Shown here piece by piece: positions 50,894-61,784 of a DNA stretch of 64,000 bases. The first letter of the stretch is position 1, and each line of letters begins with the position of its first letter. The position numbers were made by a program, and so were the translations under genes. This DNA is from Dimorphilus gyrociliatus (Eukaryota; Annelida; Polychaeta; Dinophilidae): positions 124,001-188,000 of the forward strand of contig CAJFCJ010000014.1 in the NCBI GenBank assembly GCA_904063045.1, given 5' to 3'. The notes below the pieces were generated by a model that ran no database searches, had not been told where the DNA came from, and saw only the letters and a program-made list of their open reading frames with translations.

Positions 50894-52184
50894 AAGAATG
50901 GGGGGAGGAAGATGAGAGATGGCGGATAAGAGACGACCGATAAAGAACGGCGAATTGTATTTTCTTTTCAAGAAAGAAGGCAACATTTTCCACCTTCTTT
51001 CCTCTTGTCAGTATGTCGTTTGTTTGCTTGTCAATTAAATACTGTTAAGACTAAGTATATCACTAAACACATATTCTAATATATAATCACACATTGCGAC
51101 TTGATTCACGTTATCCGTCTTATTTCTTTGATATACAGTATATACTCTATAAACTCGTGTGCAAAAATTGACCTATTATTCTTCATCATATCTTTCAATG
51201 GAGTGTCATACTTTCCCTTATCCTTTCATTTATTTTCCCATACGTAGGGTTTGGAAGGTGTATATTCAGATTAATATTCACCCTCCTCCTCATTTAGTTA
51301 CACCGTGTACAAGATATAAGGCTGTATGTACATTAATTTCAATATACAAGCCAATATAAGCCACGCCCATCAAAAAAGGATAAGTAATGCTTCATATTTA
51401 AATTATTATAATACATACGTAAGACAAGGAAAGAGAGAAGGGGCTTGGAGGGCGGAGAGGAAAAAAAACAGGGATAGAGAGAAGGAAATAACAAAAAAAG
51501 TGCGAATGAAAGTAGAAACAATGAAAAAAAGTTTCGGGTTTAATATTCACATTTAGTAATCTATGTAGACTTTAGCTTTTATCTATTTCGATCAGATTAA
51601 ATATCCTTTTTTTTTTGTTTCTCACGCTTCTCCCCTTTGTATAGTTTCTATAAAAAGTCATAGGGCTGTTGTTTAGCAATGCTATGTAACTTTCTCTGTC
51701 ATTTTCTCCTTCCTAATAAAATGTTCACTTTACTGGCTGTAGAGCGGTAAGAACGAAATATAGTTAACAACGACTTACACACCAGAGGGCATTAAACATA
51801 ACATTTAAATATGGCAGAGTAGAGTTTGTGATTGAGTAAATAGTATAAATTAGACAGCGAAGAGTTAATGAATAATATGAAGAATGGTATTAATTATAGT
51901 TTGTAGGAAAATGAATGGGAAGAAGAAGAAGAAGAAGAAGAATAGGGGAAGAAGAGAAAAATGAATTTTTCAAGTAAACAAAATAAATCTGTATTTATCG
52001 TTAGTCAATGAAGATAAAGCAACGAAAACAAACTAGCGTTAATTTCATATTTCTTACCGTCTAGAGTTTTATTTCTATATAATAATATACTAATAAGGGT
52101 TAGATTGAAATTTATAGACCATGTTTGTTGAGTAAATCAACATATATATATATATATAAATATCTAAGACGTGTGAATGCATGT

Positions 52185-52217
<33 letters not shown>

Positions 52218-52322
52218 TATATTCATATTTATGTCCTCAGAGAGAGAGAGAGAAAAAAAAAGAAAGGGGGAGAGAGAGAGAGTCGATATGCATAAAAAAA
52301 AATGACAAGATAATAATTAAGT
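50894..52322. other. Intergenic between GPCR 2 and the ZIP gene
   Basis: About 1.4 kb between convergent genes. It contains a TATACAGTATATA motif near 51133–51145, GAA repeats (about 51921–51942), TA repeats (about 52141–52158 and 52187–52214) and GA tracts (about 52240–52280). The ORF pair at 51326–51556 spans purine-rich DNA and is not supported. Confidence 0.5.
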
Positions 52323-53553
52323 CTAGAAGTAAAAATTAACAAGAGCTGAGAGACTGAAGCCGAATAGGACGCATAAAATTTTCATAAGGTCGTCATTATC
52401 ACCAATAGCCTTGTGTAAAATTTCAAAAAAGCTGACAAACAGAAAAGTTCCTGTTGAAAGTCCCTGAAGAACTGCGCTCACCAAATTTAAACTGGAACTT
52501 GGCTTTGCCTTATTTCCTAAAAAGGTAATTACTGTACCAACTGCTATACCAACTGGTGTCATAATAGAAAAAGCTGCTATTAGCGTTACTATCCTTCTAG
52601 TATCGTTTGAAAATTGCTTGGTGAACTGAACGCCTAATGAGAATATTATTATAGATTTATGTAATAGGATAGCTATAGTCAAACTCCACATTTGACCTTT
52701 TTTATTTTGAAGACCAACAGCCAAACCTTCAAAAATCATGTGTAAACTCAAGGCCAAAAGTAAAACAACAGCTCTCATCCCACTCTGCATCGAAGACGTA
52801 GAAGGTGAAGGAGGAGAAGAAGGAGGAGGGGAAGGAGGAGGGGGAGCAATAGGAGGGGAATGAGAAGGGTGATGATCATGACAATGATGATGGGCATAGG
52901 TTTGAGAATGAGGAGGATGAGAATTAGATAAAAGAGAGGAATTATGGTCGGATTGCTGTCCTTCAGCTAGGTTAACTTCAGTCCTTATCTCTGCTTTCAC
53001 ATTTTCATAAGAGGCCTAAAAAAAGTGAAAAATATGAAACACGTGCAATATTCAAAAGAGAACATCATATCAGTTAATAATCGATTAGTATCTATCGGTT
53101 AAAATTTGCTATTTTTGTATTACGTTGAATAAAATTACAGCGTACCTGACAATCCTTTAACAAAGGAGAATGCTCTCCACTTTCTGAGGGAAATAAATTT
53201 TTTGCAATTACCCATCTTCGTTGACAAACAACCGCTAAATTTTCAAGGATTAGCACTAGCAGAAAGCCAATAGCCGTTAAGAATTCAGCCAAAGGATAAT
53301 CAATTGTCAATCCATTAGCTTTTTCGAAGATGGCTAGTTGTTCATTAACTTCCGGTAAGAGGTGGAGAAGTAGCGTTCCTAAAAATATCCCACCAGCAAA
53401 GCAGTTTAAATAATCTATAATATTTTTAGAAGTTTCGTCTTTTATCCTTTTGTTCTTGAGCATAGTTAATGGTTTTAGGGGAAGAAGACCCATGACAAAC
53501 GATATAATAGAGATAAGTGAGAGGGAGAATATTTTTAGAATCCATAATTCCAT
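52323..53553 (-). CDS. ZIP-family zinc/iron transporter (SLC39A1–3-like), 366 aa
   Basis: Exons 53553–53146 and 53015–52323 join in phase to 366 aa, close to the length of the ZIP1–3 group. Three hydrophobic helices come first, including NCFAGGIFLGTLLLHLLPEV in TM2. The loop between TM3 and TM4 is His-rich (HHHCHDHHPSHS) and then Pro/Ser-rich (about residues 160–205). The ZIP signature in TM4, LHMIFEGLAVGLQ, is followed by LLHKSIIIFSLGVQF in TM5, giving the metal-coordinating His/Glu and His positions. It should move Zn2+ (possibly Fe2+) into the cytosol, probably at the plasma membrane as in ZIP1–3. The His-rich loop is typical of metal sensing. I chose the ATG at 53553 because MELWILKIF leads directly into TM1. 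No nearby gene suggests a specialised role. Confidence 0.93.
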
Positions 53554-53807
53554 TGTTTATTCTTTTAGAAGATGATTGTATAAGAGACAATTCAAAAAGC
53601 TTACTGAAAATAAATAAAGCCAAGTTAGAAGCAGTAAAGACTGAAATGTGATTCACTTGTTATCCTCATGCTTACAATAGGTGAACTTTGATCTTATCTG
53701 ATAAGTTCATAATGTGAAAACTCTTACGAAAATCATAAAAAAGTACGAATATATTTATAGTATATAGTATGTATACAGTATATATATATTTATTTATTCA
53801 TCTATCA

Positions 53808-53844
<37 letters not shown>

Positions 53845-55094
53845 CCCAACCATCCATCCATTCTTATACATATATATAGATATATTTATATATATTTATA
53901 TATGTGTATCTGTCTATCTCTCTATCCAGCTAGCCAGCCAACCAGATAACTATCTAATCCTTTCTCTTTCTTCTCCTCTCATCCTCCAGTCTCACCTCTT
54001 CCTTTCTCACTATATTATTTACTCTTTGCCTATTTATGCCGTATCTTTCTCCTCACCCCACTCCTTGATATCTTTCTTTTTTATTTACTATCCACAACTC
54101 TCATACACCCAAGCCTATCTCTCCTTCTTTCAGCTCTTTACCGTTCTATGCTCTATTAGAAATCTCTTCTTTCCTATTATGCACGTGTCAATATAAAGGT
54201 CAGACTTGGCTGTTTTTTTTCTTTATTCAACCCTCTACTAATTAGAATTCTAGCAGTTTCTTGAGCGCAATCAATATTAAGAGCAATTAAGCCTATTTTC
54301 TTTTTTTATTATTATCGGCCTTGAAAATGTTTTGACTATCAAACTTTAAGACACAAAAAAGAAAGAAATCGTTATGTTACATGAGCACGTTAACACCAGT
54401 GTACAGATCTTGTAAAATTATTAAAAAAAACGCGTCACTCATAGTTAGATCGTGATTGAACAGAACGTCTAATAGACGCCTTCTCCCCTATTTTTCGCTT
54501 CAAATTACGGTTTTGATGGATGTTAGGAAAAGAGTCTTTAGGGGTGTGTGAATATTGAGAAAAGGTGGTGAAGGCGGGATTTGGTGACTTTCCTTTATAA
54601 ATCTTAATAAAATACGTAAAGCTAGAGAAATGGATAGATAGATGAGTGCAGAGATGAGTATAAGGAAGGAAGAGGGAAGAGGGAAAAAGAAGAACAAGAA
54701 GTAGAACAAGAAGAAAAAGATACGATGGGACAGTGTGGTCGACAAATATATTAATATAAATGACAAATATAACCCTATATATATATATATATGTATAAAT
54801 ATAGTATATACTTTCTTTACATTAAGAAAAGTAGAAAGTGTGAGAAAGAAACAAGGAAAGTAAATTATTAAAAAAAAAAATCGAAGCTACCAACAGATGT
54901 CGTCTAGGTAGCGAAAAGGGAAGAGATTAGACAAATCACTTTTTGCGGCGAGAGCGAGCATCGCGATGTGTTTGCTACGTCAATAAACAGAACAATGGCT
55001 GACAAAAAATGATGTAGAAAGCACCTGTGCATTTTTCATCTCTGTGGCAACGCTTTCTGATATTTGTTTCTATGGCAACGAAAAATATTATATA

Positions 55095-55131
<37 letters not shown>

Positions 55132-55328
55132 GTATATATATATATACATCTATATATGAATATATACTAGTATATTTATATATAGAGATACAGTTATATA
55201 TATATTTATATATATATAGATATATATATACAGTATACTGTATATATATGTATAAGTATACATATTTATATATGTATATATATGCGTATATACATGTGTA
55301 TTGAAACTAGAACAAAAGCGGATTGGGT
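53554..55328. other. Intergenic between the ZIP and NWD-like genes
   Basis: About 1.8 kb between divergent genes. It holds a TATACAGTATATATATAT block at about 53771–53790, an ATCT array (about 53803–53843) and pyrimidine-rich DNA to 54200. A TA-rich block of about 200 bases (55087–55290) contains TATACAGTATACTGTATA near 55228–55245. ORFs at 55044–55335 are Tyr/Ile repeat artefacts. Confidence 0.55.
53803..53843 (+). repeat. ATCT tetranucleotide microsatellite
   Basis: About nine ATCT units are bounded by imperfect ATCA/CATC units. Confidence 0.9.
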
Positions 55329-58300
55329 ATGACACTGGTAACCACTAAAAATGATAAGATAAAAGACGATAGAGCAGCTGTAGACGGTGTTCTTTTATCT
55401 CGAATTCAACTGTTGGTAATAAGCAACGGAGGTCCTGGTAAGAAACTTAATATTTATCAATATATAAATATATACTGTATATATACAGCCGCGGTCATAA
55501 ATATCTATACATGAAAAAAAAAATTTTTTTTTTCTAGAAAATAATTTTTTTTTGGATTTCTTCAACAAAATTGTTTGTTCTTTTTTTAAATATTTGTTGA
55601 AGAATATGTTATAAACCAGAAAATGGATTTAGTTTACTGAAAAAAATATTCTTATATAAAAAAAAGAATGTTTTTTAATTCTATGTTTATTTATCATTAA
55701 AAATAGTCCCAAAAAAAATGGCCAAAAATATTTATATAAATTTAATTACATAGTTTGTCAAGGTTTTTTTTCTAAATTTTTGCGTTTTGTCTCAGTCTAA
55801 AAACTACTTTTTAATTCTGTTTCCTTTATTGATAATAACTTGCCAAACTCTCTCCCCGATTCCTCTATATAAATTTTTCACAAAATCTCTATTGCTTGTA
55901 TTGATTTTGTCCACCTCTTCCTGTATCCTGTCCCATAAATGGTCAAGGGTTTTTGGTGTTTGAATTTCATACACTTTAATTTTTAAATAACCCCACAAAT
56001 TCTCTATGGGGTTGAGGTCTGGAGAGTATGGAGGCCAATCAAGGACTTGAATTCCATTCTCCTCCAGGATATCCATTGTTACTCTGGCAGTGTGTGGGGG
56101 TGCATTATCCTGCTGAAAGGTGAAGTTTTCTCCAAATTTTTCCTTCAAAATTGGGAAAACTGTTCCCTGAAGAAATTCGGCATAAATCTCTCCAGAGATG
56201 TTGGAGGGAAGTCTTTGGATAAAAACTTCACCATCTGAGGATATACACCCCCACACCATCACTCCTCCTCCACCAACTGGAAGCTTATCTCTAAAGAGCC
56301 TTGGCCTGTCATTGAGCTGCCAGGTTAACAGATGATTGGGACCATCCAGCGAAAACCTGGACTCATCTGTGAAGACCACATTTTTATATTCAACTTGGCT
56401 CTGAATCCATCCACCCAGTATATTTAATCGTGTGGTTTTTGCTCTTGCTGACAAAGGGCATACCTTCAAAATGGGCAGATACTTTGCTCCATTTTTATTT
56501 AGAATCCTTCTAATGGTTCTTTCAGAAAGATCCAGGCTTAAGTTATCCTTAATTTTTTTAGCAGTTGCCAACTCTCTTTTTTCCTGTAATCTTATGCATT
56601 CTCTTTTAATTAGTGACTTCAGTCTTTCACTGGCTTTGGATGGTCTTCCCCTTTTGTCAGGTTTTCCTGCTCTTTTGTTCTCACAGATATACAGGAGTGA
56701 AGGTTTTGGGATATTTAAGTCTGCCTCAAGTTCTTTATAGGTCATTTCAGCTTTTTTCGCCCTTGCTAGCTCTCTAATTTGAGAATGATATTTCATTTTG
56801 ACAAAGAAATGTAAGTAATTATCTGCTGAGTCAGATTTGTTCTAAATTCAAATGTTCTAAAAACTATTTAGACAAAAAACATGTTTTTATAGATATTTAT
56901 GGCCATTTTTAAATTATATAATTTAATTGCAAAAAGCACTTGTTGTCTAAAATTAAAAAAAAAAAGTACTTTTAAAAGCTGAAAAAAACAAATGTTGTAT
57001 GAAATTACATAAAATACCCTTTAAACAACATCATTCTATTTAAGAAAAATAATTTTATTTCTCAAAATTAGAGAAAAATGAGTTTTTAAAAAAAATATTT
57101 TCTTTTTTTTCATGTATAAACATTTTTGACCGCGGCTGTATATATATATATAAAATCCTATATATATATATGTATACTTATGTACAGTATACATATATAA
57201 AATAGACTGCCTTTCACCACTATTTGCACAATTATCGTTATTATTGGTAGGAAAATGTTTCCACTTTTGCGCTTTTTATTGTTTACGTGACTCTTTACGA
57301 AGCGGCGAAACGCCTATAAACAATAGGTAAAAGTCGCGGAATAAAAGTAAGAATATTACCGAATAGACGACAGGAGAGGAGAAAAGGGGAGAAGAGAAAA
57401 GAGGAAAGAAGAGATTGCATTAGCGTTCTTCGTAAATGAAATAACGTCTCATCTCTATATTTTTATTATAGTCTTAAATGTTAAATTGGAGAGTAGCAAG
57501 TATCAGCAACAACTATAATAATAGCGCAATCATCATTATCACGTACGTCATCAGTAAAGTAGCATGATCTTTCAACAAGCTACTAGTAGTTTTAATGCTA
57601 ATCTTCATAAAGAGAATGAGTTATAACACAGTTTTATTATAATATTAAATAGACAATGTAATGTTTTCTAACAATTTCTATCACGCACTTTAAAAACGAA
57701 ACTAATAATGCTTCGGTTCCTGTTCCACCTCCGCCCTTCCTTCCCCTTTTCCGTCTCGCTCGTTTCCTATTATCTCCTATAATTCTTGCAATTCCTATTC
57801 GCAGAATTTGGATTGGAGAGGCACAAATTATGGAACGATTGCCTACCTGAATTGCAGCAATTTTGTTTGCCATTGAACATTGAAGTAGAAATAAGCGATA
57901 TAAATTTTGGTTTAAGTAAAGATTTGTCGAATTATCCTCAACTTTTGAATGATTTTATCGAAGAAATATTAAAGGTCGAAAGCTCATCCTGCCTGAAAGT
58001 TTGTCTGGTAAATTAATTATACTTTTATTGAAGCATAATTCTGCACTGAATTAGTTGTACTCATTAATGTCGAAAAAGATGTATGTAAATACTATTTTAC
58101 AGATATTATTGGGTGATAAATACGGTTGTGGTGCTTTACCGCTTACAATTTCCAACGAATTATTTCAAGGTGTTTGCAACGAATTAACGAATAATATAAA
58201 TGGTTTGTATTCGAATTATTTCCCTCTCTCTCTCTCTCTTTCTCTCTATACACTTCCTCCCTTCCCTTACCTTACTTACCCGCCTACCCTCTGTTAAATT

Positions 58301-61300
58301 TCGCGTCATTCCCTCTCCCATCGCAAACTTCTTTTATATATTTTTACTGTCTCCCTAATCGAATTAATTACGTTTACAGATACAAACTTTCTAAAGGACT
58401 GCTATATACGAAGTGAACTATCCAATTCCGTAAATTACAGACTGAGAAAGCGAGTAGAAAGATGGCGAAACCCTACAGGGTGAGGGATAAAAAATTAATT
58501 AAAATCTTTTTTCCCACTGTACACTATGACAGAATAGGCGAAATAGACATAATACTAAATGAGACAGTATATGACTACATGTTTATATATATTTTATAAG
58601 GTTAGAGATAAATAAACACGCCAACGCCGAAGCATATGCATAGACAAATAGTCACTGAGGTAAAAAATATTACGTTTGTTTTTACAGCCTAGTGCAAGCG
58701 TCTATGGAGACGCTGTTCTTCTTTTTTTTGTTCATTTATTAACGTGAATATAAACAGTAGATAAAAATAGTTATACTATATTTAGGAACCTACTAAAGGA
58801 GGAAAGAAAGAAAAAAAGCAGTTCCCATTTCTTTTGATGATTCTTTTTTTGTACCAAAATCTTTGTTTATAGTCGATTTTCATTGCATTGATTGGAAGCA
58901 GGCAAGGATCAAGTTTATATTTTAATGATAGTGTATTATATACAATATATACAGTATATAGTATAAATGCAGTATCTACGTCCAAAAACACGAAACTAAC
59001 GTGATTAGTAACAAAAATAGGCAAGTTTCCAATTAAGCATCCTATCGACAATTAATTACAACGTGATATTTTGCTTTGCTTCCATAATATTAATAATTAT
59101 TCAATGCATAAATATACAAAAAAATAACGCATTATTCCCTATTCATTCTGGGAAAATACAAGGAAAAGAGAATAGTAGCTTCAATACCAAATACACAATA
59201 TACAATGCATATAAATTTACTAAGTAACTAAGAGAAAAGAGAAAAAACCAAGGGAAAAAAACATGAAAGAACGCAAGAGGAAGGGAGCGATATGAAAACC
59301 TACCCAGGGTAGGTAATGTTGTTTAGGTGGGGAGTTAAGAAGGGGAGAAGAATAGAAAAGAGGAAAAGTGAAAGAGAGAAAGCAAGAAAGTAAGAATGAG
59401 TGAATGAATAAACGACTATGTATAATAAGAATAGAGGAGGAGGGGCATAAAATAAAGAGGGAAGAAAGAAAAGCTAAATAAAGCAAAGAAAAGCCAATAC
59501 ACTAATATGTATTATATATATATATATACTGTATATTGTATATAACAACCAATATGTTTATATATGGACATATATAGGTTGATGTGGTGCTAATTCTCAT
59601 ATTTGGATGAAGTACATGCATTTTTAATTCATACCGTACCCAAAGCTAACCGTACAATTATTTCCCACGCTCAGTCACTCAGTCACCTGCTTATGCATAC
59701 AGATATACTAATATATATATATAGAAACAGTATATAGAAACACAAATGTACTCCAAGGTATTACCTAACGTAATTAATGCCTCTTTTAGTTTCACTCACT
59801 TTCCTCTCTCCTCTCTAACAATTGTCTAGGATGGAGAGAGAGAGAGAGAGAGAGAAATAGCAATGCTATTTATTTCCTTTATAGAATAGGCAATTCTGAG
59901 AAATCGTATGAAAACTGGCAAGAGGAGGAATCTAAATTAAGACGTTTATTTACAAGCCATAAAGGCGACCAACTCAACAAACATCTGATAAAATCTTGTA
60001 AGTATACCATATATATTACACTCTATGTCAAAATCAAACCTTTAAACGACAAGACATATTTTTCCTCATGCATTAATGCATACACTGTACACAGTGCCTA
60101 ATCGATTGGCATTACACCTTCATAATTTTCTTCAGGTATAGAAAAACAGGTGAAAGCCGCCTTCCGCAATGACAACTGCAACCTAATAGCCGTGAGCAGA
60201 GTGCTTGAAAGTAAGCTTTGAATTTTCTTTTATCGTTGTTTTCAAGTTCTTCCTCTCTGTCTTTCTCTTTTACTCTCCCTCTCTCTTTTTACTGTTCGTA
60301 TTATCATTGCAACTATTTCAAGTCTTGGCGCATGCGCCTTTAAAACGAACTAAACCTCTTCTATTTACTCTGGCAATGACTATTTTAAAAGTTATGATGT
60401 TCTGTATATACAAATAGTATAAATACGTGTCTAGGTATGTATGTATGTATGTATGTATGTATGTATGTATGTTTGTTTGTTTATGCTATGGTAAGTAAGT
60501 AAGTGAGTGAGTGAGTGAGTGAGTGAGTGAATGAATGAGCGAGGGAGCGAGTGTACGTCGGCATATACTCTTATTATACAGTATGTTTATATTATGCTGT
60601 AACTCGTCTTTGATTTCTTTTTCTTTTCATTTCCTCTTGTTCTTTATCCCTCAACCTCAAATGCTCTTTCTCACATTATTCTCTATCATCTTCCTAATAC
60701 AGACATAGACATTAACGATACTCAGGCCTATAACTACACGGATTTGGACGGAAAATCGATTTGTCCTCAAAAGTCGCAACTTTTAAAAGATTTAAAAGCG
60801 TCTGTTAAGAATAAAGTGAAGCAACATTATTACCACGAATTCTATATAAACTGGGAAAGGAATGCTATCGATTGCGAAGAGTTTAAACAGCATTCAGATT
60901 ATCTCGCTAATTTTAACGCTTTCGTCGTTACTAGAGTTAGAAAGTTGATAGACAGATTTACGAAACATAGGCCTACTTTGCCAAAAAGAATATGCAATCA
61001 CGATACAGTAAAAGTTCTTCAATTAGAAAGCGATTTTCTAGCCAACGTTACGCAATATCGAAATTTAACTTATGAGCAAAAGTTTACTGATGGCAACTTG
61101 GGGAAGAGTCTATCGTCGAAATTGGAAAATACGTGTTGGCTTATAGAGGAGGAAATAGATTCCGGCAAAAGCGCTCTACTAGCCAGTATCTATTATGAAT
61201 ATTACAAAGATTCAATTGTTCTCGGGCAATTTATCAACGAACATTTTAGGCCTAGTCCTGCTGCTTTAAAGAGAAATTTCGAGTTGCTGTTGGGATGGAA

Positions 61301-61750
61301 GTTGAAAGAGAACTATCGTCTAGATATTCAAAGTTTACTGATAAAAGCGTCGGAAAAGTCAAAGAATGTTATCTTGCTGATCGATAATCTGCATTTAGTC
61401 TCTTCTCAAACAGATAGTAATCATGATTTTGAATGGATATTTCAAAAGTTACCAAGTTCCGTTCATATAGTGTGCTCAATATCACCGAATGCCTTAAATT
61501 TGAATGGTAAATTGTTCAAACGTTACTCTATCAATTTCTCAACAGAAAACGCCATTCAATATATAAAAAATACATTATCCAACCAAAACCGAGAGTTGAC
61601 TATAGAAGAGGACTTTTTACTGCAAAAGATCCTTAAAGAAGATGGAACCTGGTTCCTGGTTCAACTTTTACAACATTCTTTATCCAACGAAATAAATCGG
61701 TGAGGTTTTTATTCATTAAGTTTGTAGATAGAACGAAAGGTTAATTATCG

Positions 61751-61784
<34 letters not shown>

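Larger units (their letters stand above)
55486..57138 (-). mobile_element. Tc1/mariner-type DNA transposon, apparently complete
   Basis: The 1,653-bp element is flanked by TA on both sides (55484–55485 and 57139–57140), the standard Tc1/mariner target duplication. Terminal inverted repeats start CAGCCGCGGTCA at both ends, are 28 bp long with 25 matches, and continue into A-rich tracts. It carries one intact transposase. It sits in the first intron of the NWD-like gene, opposite to that gene's transcription, inside TA-rich DNA. Confidence 0.95.

Noticed and set aside
55044-55335. Tyr/Ile-rich ORFs on both strands upstream of the NWD-like gene
   Set aside because: They are translations of a TA-rich repeat block.
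56047-56740. Plus-strand ORFs inside the Tc1 element
   Set aside because: They are antisense shadows of the intact transposase.
58055-58297. 80-codon ORF spanning an NWD-like exon
   Set aside because: Only 58103–58202 is exon; the ends are intron sequence including a CT repeat.
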